A DNA stretch of 60,153 bases from Streptomyces sp. ADI95-17 (GTDB lineage: Bacteria; Actinomycetota; Actinomycetes; Streptomycetales; Streptomycetaceae), in the NCBI RefSeq assembly GCF_003846175.1, contig NZ_ML123044.1:677713-737865 (forward strand), in the 5' to 3' direction. Below the pieces are notes generated by a model. That model searched no databases. It was given only the letters and a program-made list of their open reading frames with translations, and was not told where the DNA came from. The number at the start of each line of letters is the position of its first letter. Position 1 is the first letter of the stretch. The translations under genes and the position numbers were made by a program. Below are positions 53,905 through 60,153 of this stretch, one piece after another.

Positions 53905-54045
53905 CGCGGGCCGCCCGGCGCGGCCGCGCCCGTGTTCGCTGCGGGCGTTGCCCGCCGACCACTGGCGGTCCCCCTCAGCGGGCTAATGTGTGCTGCGTAC
54001 GGCGCGGCTCACCGCGCAGGGACTGACCGTCGGAGGGACATAGCC

Positions 54046-54273
54046 GTGGAGGTCAAGATCGGGGTGCAGCACACGCCCCGGGAGATCGTTCTGGAGAGCG
54101 GGCTTTCCGCCGAAGAGGTCGAGAGCGCGGTCGCCGAGGCTCTCACCGGTAAGGCGCAGCTGCTCAGCCTCACGGACGAGAAGGGCCGCAAGGTCCTGGT
54201 GCCGGCCGACCGGATCGCTTACGTGGAGATCGGCGAGCCCAGCACCCGTCGGGTGGGGTTCGGCGCGCTGTAG
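54046..54273 (+). CDS. DUF3107 protein (Rv3208A/TB9.4 family)
   Basis: 75 residues from GTG at 54046, with GGAGGG 8 bases upstream. Begins EVKIGVQHTPREIVLESG, with the family's C-terminal RIAYVEIGEPSTRRVGFG. Small soluble protein conserved through actinobacteria; function unknown. A -10-like TAATGT is at 53986-53991. Confidence 0.9.
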   Translation: MEVKIGVQHTPREIVLESGLSAEEVESAVAEALTGKAQLLSLTDEKGRKVLVPADRIAYVEIGEPSTRRVGFGAL

Positions 54274-54302
54274 CCCAGCACGCTCTCAAGCAGTGACCGA
54301 GG

Positions 54303-54334
54303 CAGCGGCCCGGTGGGACTTCCCACCGGGCCGC
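54303..54334. terminator. terminator after the DUF3107 gene
   Basis: A perfect 15-bp stem (54303-54317 with 54320-54334), two-base loop, 29 bases after the DUF3107 stop. Confidence 0.75.
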
Positions 54335-54488
54335 TCCCCGTTCCGGCCGGTGCCTGCGCTCCCTGCGTGAAGGCTGTGCCCAGGAGGGTTGCGTTCCGCA
54401 CCCCACGGGTAGGACCGCTAACGACCGATTTAGGGCCTGACCTGCCGGAGAGGCCCTAGCCGCCCCGCAACTCGCGAGGTGATCATCT

Positions 54489-54758
54489 GTGATCCTGGAA
54501 CCGCTCGGCTCCGTACTGCTCGGACTCGCCCTCGCCTGGCTGGCGCTCCGCTCGCTGCCGGACCGGCTCCCGTCCCGCCGTGCCGTCTTCACCACCGGCG
54601 CTCTGGGAGGCCTGTTCGGCGCGTATCTCATGCACTCGGTGCTGGGTCCGGGCCATGTCGTGGCCACGCTGGTCGGCTCGGCGCTGATCGGGGCCGTGAC
54701 GCTCTCGCTGCTGATCCGCCCCCGCAGCCGCCCTCTGAGCCGATCAGCGGCGGCCTGA
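54489..54758 (+). CDS. small membrane protein, two to three helices
   Basis: 89 residues from GTG at 54489 with GAGGTGA upstream. Hydrophobic segments LGSVLLGLALAWLALRSL, FTTGALGGLFGAYLMHSVLG and HVVATLVGSALIGAVTLSLLI; basic C terminus. No known domain. Converges on the ferritin-like gene 33 bases away. Confidence 0.68.
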   Translation: MILEPLGSVLLGLALAWLALRSLPDRLPSRRAVFTTGALGGLFGAYLMHSVLGPGHVVATLVGSALIGAVTLSLLIRPRSRPLSRSAAA

Positions 54759-54791
54759 GGCCGGCCCGGCGGGCCGGCCCCGATGATCCGG

Positions 54792-55526
54792 CTACGCGGC
54801 CAGTCCCAGCGCGGCCATCCGCTTGGTGTGCGCCTCGGTGATCCGCGAGAACATCCGCCCGACCTCGGCCAGGTCGAAGCCGTCGGCCACGCCGCCGACG
54901 AGCATCGTCGACAGCGCGTCGCGGTCGGCCACCACCCGCTGGGCCTGGGAGAGCGCCTCGCCCATCAGCCGGCGCGCCCAGAGCGCGAGCCGGCCGCCGA
55001 CGCGCGGGTCCGCCTCGATCGCGGCGCGCACCTTCTCGACGGCGAAGTTGCCGTGCCCGGTGTCGTCGAGCACGGCCAGGACGAGGGAGCGGGTGTCCGA
55101 GTCGAGCCGGACCGCGACCTCCCGGTAGAAGTCGCTGGCGATCGAGTCGCCGACGTACGCCTTGACCAGACCCTCCAGCCAGTCCGACGGCGCGGTCTGG
55201 CGGTGGAAGTCGTCGAGTGCCTTGGCGAAGGGCTCCATGGCGCCGGTCGGCTCCACGTCGACCGCGGTCAGCCGGTCGGTCAGCCGCTCGAAGTGGTGGA
55301 ATTCGGCGGAGGCCATCTTCGCCAGTTCCGCCTTGTCGGCCAGCGTCGGCGCGAGTTTGGCGTCCTCGGCGAGCCGCTCGAAGGCCGCCAGCTCCCCGTA
55401 CGCGAGTGCTCCCAGCAGGTCCACGACCGCTGCCCGGTACTGCGGCTCCGCGGAAGCGGTGGCCCAGTCCTGGGCGGCGATTCCGGTGGGTTCGGAGGTT
55501 TCAGTGGCGTTGTCAGGCGTCTCCAT
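54792..55526 (-). CDS. ferritin-like fold protein
   Basis: 244 residues from ATG at 55526 (METPDNATETSEP); the frame extends upstream without coding character. All-helical, with a ferritin-like/tRNA-hydroxylase-type region: LGALAYGELAAFERLAEDAK, MASAEFHHFERLTDRL, VGDSIASDFYREVA and GHGNFAVEKVRAAIE, supplying Glu/His ligands (E, EFHH) that could bind a di-iron site. Equivalent to Rv3210c. Activity unproven. Confidence 0.85.
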   Translation of the reverse strand: METPDNATETSEPTGIAAQDWATASAEPQYRAAVVDLLGALAYGELAAFERLAEDAKLAPTLADKAELAKMASAEFHHFERLTDRLTAVDVEPTGAMEPFAKALDDFHRQTAPSDWLEGLVKAYVGDSIASDFYREVAVRLDSDTRSLVLAVLDDTGHGNFAVEKVRAAIEADPRVGGRLALWARRLMGEALSQAQRVVADRDALSTMLVGGVADGFDLAEVGRMFSRITEAHTKRMAALGLAA

Positions 55527-55920
55527 GAAGCGCAGAATAGCCCGCCCGGCGGGGGACGGAAGGGCCTGGTCAGCCAGTGACATCACACCGTTCCGATGAA
55601 TTCGCCCAACACACATGCGCGAATCCGGGGTACAGTGGTATTGCGCCTACTGAGTATTTTGGACGTACCGGTGGCGTGAAAATGGTGAAAACGAATGAGG
55701 ATGCCCGGTCGGTGGCCCGATCGGCTCCGACCCGACAGCCCTCCACGCGGGGCGTACGACACGTACGACCGCAGATGAGGGGCCCCCTCAGCGGCACGAG
55801 CGCTCGAGCGACGGCAGTGGTCCCGCGCCACCCGGCCCATCCACGGCCGGATGACCAACCCCGGCACGGTACGACCCCCAGCGTTCGCCTCGGGCCGCGT
55901 CTCACAGAAGAGGCAGCACC
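55527..55920. other. long 5' region of the RNA helicase gene (394 bp)
   Basis: A -10-like TACAGT lies at 55631-55636 with no matching -35. A plus-strand frame (55577-55924) ends in TGA overlapping the helicase CTG, but its third-position G+C is much lower than in real genes here, so it is likely non-coding leader. Confidence 0.4.
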
Positions 55921-57876
55921 CTGACTACGTTTCGTGAACTCGGGATTCTTCCCGAGACGGCCGAGGCCCTTGAGGCCGTCGGCATTGTGTCCCCGTTCCC
56001 CATCCAGGAGATGACGCTCCCCGTCGCGCTCTCCGGCTCCGATGTCATCGGCCAGGCCAAGACCGGCACCGGCAAGACCCTCGGTTTCGGTCTGCCGCTG
56101 CTGGAGCGCGTCACCGTCCCCGCCGACGTCGAGGCCGGCCGGGCGAAGCCCGAGGAGCTGACCGAGGCGCCGCAGGCGCTGGTCGTCGTCCCCACCCGTG
56201 AGCTCTGCCAGCAGGTCACCAACGACCTGCTGACCGCCGGCAAGGTGCGCAACGTCCGCGTTCTCGCGATCTACGGCGGTCGCGCGTACGAGCCGCAGGT
56301 CGAGGCCCTGAAGAAGGGCGTCGACGTGATCGTCGGCACCCCGGGCCGCCTGCTCGACCTGGCCGGACAGCGCAAGCTCGACCTCTCGCACGTCCGTGCG
56401 CTGGTGCTCGACGAGGCCGACGAGATGCTCGACCTGGGCTTCCTGCCCGACGTCGAGAAGATCATCACGATGCTTCCGGCGACGCGCCAGACGATGCTGT
56501 TCTCGGCGACGATGCCGGGCGCCGTCATCGGCCTCGCGCGCCGCTACATGTCGCAGCCGACGCACATCCGCGCCACCTCGCCCGACGACGAGGGCGCGAC
56601 CGTCGCGAACATCTCGCAGCACGTCTTCCGGGCCCACTCGATGGACAAGCCGGAGATGGTCTCCCGCATCCTGCAGGCCAACGGCCGCGGGCTCGCGATG
56701 ATCTTCTGCCGTACCAAACGCACGGCGGCCGACATCGCCGAGCAGCTGGAGAAGCGCGGCTTCGCGTCCGGCGCGGTCCACGGCGACCTCGGCCAGGGCG
56801 CCCGTGAGCAGGCGCTGCGCGCCTTCCGCAACGGCAAGGTGGACGTGCTCGTCTGCACCGACGTCGCGGCACGCGGCATCGATGTCGAGGGTGTGACCCA
56901 CGTCATCAACTACCAGTCGCCGGAGGACGAGAAGACGTACCTCCACCGCATCGGCCGGACCGGTCGCGCGGGTGCCAAGGGCATCGCGATCACGCTGGTC
57001 GACTGGGACGACATCCCGCGCTGGCAGCTGATCAACAAGGCGCTCGACCTGAAGTTCCCGGACCCGGTCGAGACGTACTCCACCTCGCCGCACCTCTTCG
57101 AGGAGCTCGACATCCCGGCCGGCACCAAGGGTGTCCTGCCGCGCGCCGAGCGGACCCGGGCGGGTCTGCGGGCCGAGGAGATCGAGGACCTCGGCGAGAC
57201 GGGCGGCCGCGGCCGCAAGTCCGCCGCGGCCCCGGCGCCCGCCGTCCGCGAGGAGCGTGCGCCGCGCACGCCGCGTCAGCGCCGTCGCACCCGGGGCGGC
57301 TCCGCCGTCTCCGACGCGGTGGCCGCCGCCGCGGTGCCGGCCCCGGCCACCGAGGCCGACGACGCCCCGGCGGAGCCGCGTACGCCGCGTCGCCGTCGCC
57401 GCACCCGGGTCGGTGCGGCGGAGGCCGCCGCCGAGGCCGTGGTGAGCACGGTGGAGGCCGTGGTCGAGGTCGTGGTGGAGCCGAAGGCGGCCAAGGCCGC
57501 CAAGGCCGCGCCGGTCGAGGCCGAGCCCGTGGCCGAGACCAAGCCGCGCCGCCGCCGGGCCCGTGTGGTCAAGCCGGCCGAGGACGAGGTCGACTTCCAG
57601 ATCGCCCCGGTCTCCGAGCCGGTCGCCGAGACGAAGACGGTGACCAAGCCGCGTCGCCGGGCCCGTGTGGTCAAGCCGGCCGAGGACGAGGTCGACTTCC
57701 AGATCGCCCCGGTCTCGGAGCCGGTCACCGAGACCAAGCCGCGTCGCCGCACCCGTGCGGCCGCCAAGCCGAAGACGGAGACCGTGGCCGAGGCCCCGGC
57801 CGCCGAGGAGGCCGAGGCGAAGCCGCGCAGGCGTCGGGCGCCGCGTGCGGCCGCCGCCGCCAGGACCGAAGGCTGA
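55921..57876 (+). CDS. DEAD-box RNA helicase (RhlE/Rv3211-like), apparent CTG start
   Basis: 651 residues if begun at CTG 55921 (LTTFRELGILPETAEAL), 7 bases after GAGG; the first ATG/GTG in frame is GTG at 55987, which would delete the Q-motif region. Motifs: AKTGTGKT, PTRELCQQV, VGTPGRLLD, DEADEML, FSATM, FCRTKRTA, HRIGRTGRAG. The C terminus (residues ~415-651) is basic and repetitive: RRRRRT clusters and two near-identical 34-residue repeats containing AEDEVDFQIAPVSEPV. Unwinds structured RNA; positional equivalent of Rv3211. Confidence 0.9.
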   Translation: MTTFRELGILPETAEALEAVGIVSPFPIQEMTLPVALSGSDVIGQAKTGTGKTLGFGLPLLERVTVPADVEAGRAKPEELTEAPQALVVVPTRELCQQVTNDLLTAGKVRNVRVLAIYGGRAYEPQVEALKKGVDVIVGTPGRLLDLAGQRKLDLSHVRALVLDEADEMLDLGFLPDVEKIITMLPATRQTMLFSATMPGAVIGLARRYMSQPTHIRATSPDDEGATVANISQHVFRAHSMDKPEMVSRILQANGRGLAMIFCRTKRTAADIAEQLEKRGFASGAVHGDLGQGAREQALRAFRNGKVDVLVCTDVAARGIDVEGVTHVINYQSPEDEKTYLHRIGRTGRAGAKGIAITLVDWDDIPRWQLINKALDLKFPDPVETYSTSPHLFEELDIPAGTKGVLPRAERTRAGLRAEEIEDLGETGGRGRKSAAAPAPAVREERAPRTPRQRRRTRGGSAVSDAVAAAAVPAPATEADDAPAEPRTPRRRRRTRVGAAEAAAEAVVSTVEAVVEVVVEPKAAKAAKAAPVEAEPVAETKPRRRRARVVKPAEDEVDFQIAPVSEPVAETKTVTKPRRRARVVKPAEDEVDFQIAPVSEPVTETKPRRRTRAAAKPKTETVAEAPAAEEAEAKPRRRRAPRAAAAARTEG

Positions 57877-57890
57877 GCAGCAGCCGACAA

Positions 57891-57930
57891 CGCCGGACGG
57901 GCCCGAGGACATCCTCGGGCCCGTCCGGCG
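57891..57930. terminator. terminator after the RNA helicase gene
   Basis: A perfect 19-bp stem (57891-57909 with 57912-57930), two-base loop, followed by TTCGTG; 15 bases after the helicase stop. Confidence 0.85.
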
Positions 57931-57984
57931 TTCGTGCGCCGTCCCCCGCTGCCCGTGGGACGTGCCACGGCATAACCTCGTCCC

Positions 57985-58830
57985 ATGAGCCGGCCGCACA
58001 CCTTCACCCCGCCCCCCTGCGCCCACGCCCACCAGCTGCGCACCTCGCGCGGTGACTTCGCCGTGCTGGACGCCTCGCCGCCCGGTGCCGTCCGCGGCAC
58101 CGCCCTCCTGCTGCCCGGCTACATGGGCAGCAAGGAGGACTTCGTGGCGCTGCTCGAACCGCTCTCGGCCGCCGGTTACCGGACCGTCGCCGTGGACGGC
58201 CGCGGACAGTACGAGACGGACGGGACGGACCGTCAGGAGGATTACGCACAGGGCGAGTTGGCCCGCGATGTGCTCGCTCAGGCCACCGCGCTCGGCGGCG
58301 CGGGCACCGTACATCTGCTGGGGCACTCGCTCGGCGGGCAGATCGCCCGCGCCGCCGTGCTGCTCGACGCCTCGCCGTTCCGTTCGCTGACGCTCATGTC
58401 GTCGGGGCCCGCCGAGGTCGTCGAGGCCCAGCAGCTCAAGGTGAAGGTCCTCGGCGACGCACTCGCAACGATGAGCATGGCCCGGGTCTGGGAGGCGATG
58501 CGCGCCCTCGACCCGCCGGAGGAGGTGGCATCGGCGAACGGCGAGGCGCTGCGCCGGCGCTGGCTGCGCCACCGGCCGGCCCAGCTGATCACCACCGGAC
58601 GCCTGCTGGTGACCGAGCCGGACCGGGTGGCCGAACTCGCCGCCGTACCGCTCCCGGTCCATGTGCTCTCCGGCGAGCGCGACGACACCTGGCCGGTGCC
58701 GCTGCTCGACGACATGGCGCGGCGGCTCGGCGCGCACCGCACCCGGATCGCGGGCGCCGAGCACTCTCCCAACACGGACCGCCCGCAGGAGACGGCGGCC
58801 GCGATCGCCACGTTCTGGGACAGCCTGTAG
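57985..58830 (+). CDS. alpha/beta-fold hydrolase
   Basis: 281 residues from ATG at 57985. LLLPGYMGSKEDF (oxyanion), VDGRGQYETDG, nucleophile GHSLGGQIARAAVL, acid in LSGERDDTWPV and His in GAEHSPNTD. Complete triad; substrate unknown. Separate from the helicase by a strong terminator, so it needs its own promoter. It converges on the NYN-domain gene 18 bases away. Confidence 0.9.
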   Translation: MSRPHTFTPPPCAHAHQLRTSRGDFAVLDASPPGAVRGTALLLPGYMGSKEDFVALLEPLSAAGYRTVAVDGRGQYETDGTDRQEDYAQGELARDVLAQATALGGAGTVHLLGHSLGGQIARAAVLLDASPFRSLTLMSSGPAEVVEAQQLKVKVLGDALATMSMARVWEAMRALDPPEEVASANGEALRRRWLRHRPAQLITTGRLLVTEPDRVAELAAVPLPVHVLSGERDDTWPVPLLDDMARRLGAHRTRIAGAEHSPNTDRPQETAAAIATFWDSL

Positions 58831-58848
58831 GACCTGGGCCGCGAGGGC

Positions 58849-59736
58849 TCAGTACTGCGACTGGAGGTGCTGCCAGAAGCCGTCGCGCAGGGCCCGCCGC
58901 AGGTGTGCGTGGCCGCGCAGCGAGTGCTGGAGCAGCCGTTCGGCCTCGACCAGCAGGTCCTGGTCGACGGAGCCCGGCAGATACGGATGGCCGGGCAGCA
59001 GGTCGGCGAGCGACTCGCGGCCCCGGGCGGCCAGCCAGGCCGCGGCGATCTGCGCGCCGACGAAGCGGACGTCCTCGCGCGCGGGCGCGGGGGTGTCGTC
59101 CTCGTAGGTGGTGACAGGGCGTCTGGTGACGTAGGGGCGGCAGAAGTCCAGGTCGAAGGTGCGCTGGCTGTCGACCTCCCAGAGCAGCGGTTCGGCCTGA
59201 TTGCGCCCCTCCCCCGCCTCGATGCCCCACAGGTGCACCCGGGCCCCGTAGCCCTGCGCCGCCTCCACCGCGGAGACCAGGTCCTCGTCGCCGCCGACCA
59301 GTGCCGCGTCGCTGATGGCGCGGTGCCGGGCGAGCGATTCGAGGTCGGTGCGGATGAGTGAGTCGACGCCCTTCTGCTGGTTGTTGGCGTTGAGGTTGCC
59401 GAGTCTGACCTTGACGTCGGGGAGTTCGGCGATGGACTGCTGCTCGACGGTGTGGATGCGCCGCCTGGCTCCGTCGTACCAGTACACGCGGAGCAGTCTG
59501 CTGTCCGCGAAGATCGTCCGGGCCTTGTCGATGAAGGCCTCGATCAGCCCTTCCGCGTCGAGGTCGAAGGAGCGGCGGTCCTCGGTGCCGGTGACGAGCA
59601 GTCCGGCCGCGGCGTACACATAGCCCGCGTCCACGAAGATCGCGTGGGTCGAGGGGGTCTTCGACACCTCGGCGAGCATGCGCTGGAGCAGCTCGTTGGT
59701 GCGGTCCAGGCGCTCGCGGATCTCTGCCTCGTTCAT
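58849..59736 (-). CDS. NYN/LabA-type (PIN-like) RNase domain protein
   Basis: 295 residues from ATG at 59736, with GAGG 5 bases upstream. N-terminal coiled segment, then the NYN domain: IFVDAGYVYAAAGLL (first Asp), GVDSLIRTDLESLARHR, ALVGGDEDLVSAVEAAQGYGARVHLWG (Asp pair). A C-terminal helical region ends FWQHLQSQY. NYN proteins are metal-dependent RNases of the PIN fold; the RNA target is unknown. Confidence 0.9.
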   Translation of the reverse strand: MNEAEIRERLDRTNELLQRMLAEVSKTPSTHAIFVDAGYVYAAAGLLVTGTEDRRSFDLDAEGLIEAFIDKARTIFADSRLLRVYWYDGARRRIHTVEQQSIAELPDVKVRLGNLNANNQQKGVDSLIRTDLESLARHRAISDAALVGGDEDLVSAVEAAQGYGARVHLWGIEAGEGRNQAEPLLWEVDSQRTFDLDFCRPYVTRRPVTTYEDDTPAPAREDVRFVGAQIAAAWLAARGRESLADLLPGHPYLPGSVDQDLLVEAERLLQHSLRGHAHLRRALRDGFWQHLQSQY

Positions 59737-59820
59737 TCGGGCCTCGTCGTGGACCTTGTCGCCCGCGCATGCTCGGTGACCTGCTGATACTTAGACATCC
59801 AAAAAATTTCCTTAGCGTAG

Positions 59821-59846
59821 GGAATGTTTGCAGGAAGCAAGCCGTT
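59821..59846 (+). promoter_or_regulatory. SigR-type promoter upstream of the 50-residue protein
   Basis: GGAAT (59821-59825), 18 bases, GTT (59844-59846): perfect SigR consensus, 110 bases before the ATG. An AGGACA-N4-TGTCCT inverted repeat (59865-59880) lies just after the predicted start and may be a regulator site or small stem. Confidence 0.7.
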
Positions 59847-59957
59847 GTACACATCGTGGAGCGCAGGACAGGGATGTCCTGGGCTCTCATCCTTGCGGAC
59901 GGGTCACCCGTCCTCCCAGTAGTTCTCCAGCAGGAGGATCAGACGAAGGGAAGCCCT

Positions 59958-60110
59958 ATGCGCTTCGAGATCATGCGACTCGACGATGTCGACGGTACCG
60001 CCGTGGACAGCACCGTCGTGGACGCCGCCTCCGTCAACCGGATCGTGCAGCAGGCCGCAGCCGTGGGCCAGCGCATCTATATCCGCCCGGCCGAAAACTC
60101 GGCTTCGTAA
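59958..60110 (+). CDS. 50-residue conserved-looking small protein
   Basis: 50 residues from ATG at 59958, with GAAGGGAAG upstream. Sequence begins MRFEIMRLDDVDGTAVDS and ends IYIRPAENSAS; a predicted small alpha/beta fold, no Cys. No family known to me. Lies behind a SigR-type promoter, pointing to expression under thiol oxidation (inference). Confidence 0.72.
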   Translation: MRFEIMRLDDVDGTAVDSTVVDAASVNRIVQQAAAVGQRIYIRPAENSAS

Positions 60111-60153
60111 CGCACGACGACGCTCAAAGACGAAGCGCCCCCGTACGGAAGGC

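Noticed and set aside
55577..55924. A 115-codon frame upstream of the RNA helicase with a 4-base overlap
   Set aside because: Third-position G+C is far below that of local genes and it spans a -10-like element; considered leader sequence, though the CTGA overlap is noted.

Overview
The window is ordinary chromosomal DNA from a very G+C-rich actinomycete, almost certainly a Streptomyces. Codon third positions are nearly all G or C, GTG starts are common, and the gene content is typical of the genus: a WblC/WhiB7 regulator, mycoredoxin, AdnAB, lipoprotein tripeptidyl-aminopeptidases and SigR-type promoters. No rRNA, tRNA, CRISPR array, insertion sequence or prophage was seen. Gene order follows the Mycobacterium tuberculosis block Rv3193c-Rv3211: UPF0182, PDZ/Lon protease, zinc metalloprotease, ABC1 kinase, whiB7, uvrD2, mrx1, nudC, adnB, adnA, alkyltransferase-like protein, moeZ, DUF3152, TetR, DUF3107, ferritin-like protein and an RhlE-type helicase.

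Region by region. 1-9.2 kb: UPF0182 membrane protein, PPA1309 protein, YlbL-type PDZ/Lon protease, moaE, an SDR-fold protein, a DUF2342 metalloprotease and a coupled NUDIX hydrolase. 9.2-12.5 kb: a three-gene AIM24 operon headed by a TerD-AIM24 fusion. 12.5-16.4 kb: a YgjP-type metallopeptidase, a degenerate ThiF-like protein, an ABC1 kinase and a zinc-ribbon protein. 16.5-17.9 kb: wblC with a WhiB7-like promoter, a 111-codon upstream ORF and an intrinsic terminator in its leader. 17.9-31.5 kb: DNA repair and redox genes (uvrD2, mrx1, nudC, an M20 dipeptidase, adnB, adnA, an alkyltransferase-like protein). 31.7-38 kb: a flippase-like/pseudokinase membrane protein and two paralogous secreted peptidases. 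38-39.4 kb: moeZ with a SigR promoter.

39.3-50.3 kb interrupts the otherwise mycobacteria-like gene order. It holds a four-gene set (DUF3492/PelF-like glycosyltransferase, polytopic membrane protein, sugar epimerase, Spherulin-4 family protein) resembling parts of a Pel-type exopolysaccharide locus. Next to it is a dipeptide/oligopeptide ABC transporter operon that appears to be preceded by a leaderless upstream ORF ending in Cys-Cys. 50.4-60.1 kb returns to the conserved order: DUF3152, an alpha/beta hydrolase, TetR, DUF3107, a ferritin-like protein, an RhlE-like RNA helicase with an apparent CTG start, an alpha/beta hydrolase, a NYN nuclease and a 50-residue protein behind another SigR-type promoter.

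The items most worth follow-up are the wblC leader, the Cys-Cys leader ORF, the three SigR-type promoters, the Pel-like gene set and the TerD/AIM24 operon. All functional statements come from reading the sequence and from family knowledge; no database search was run.
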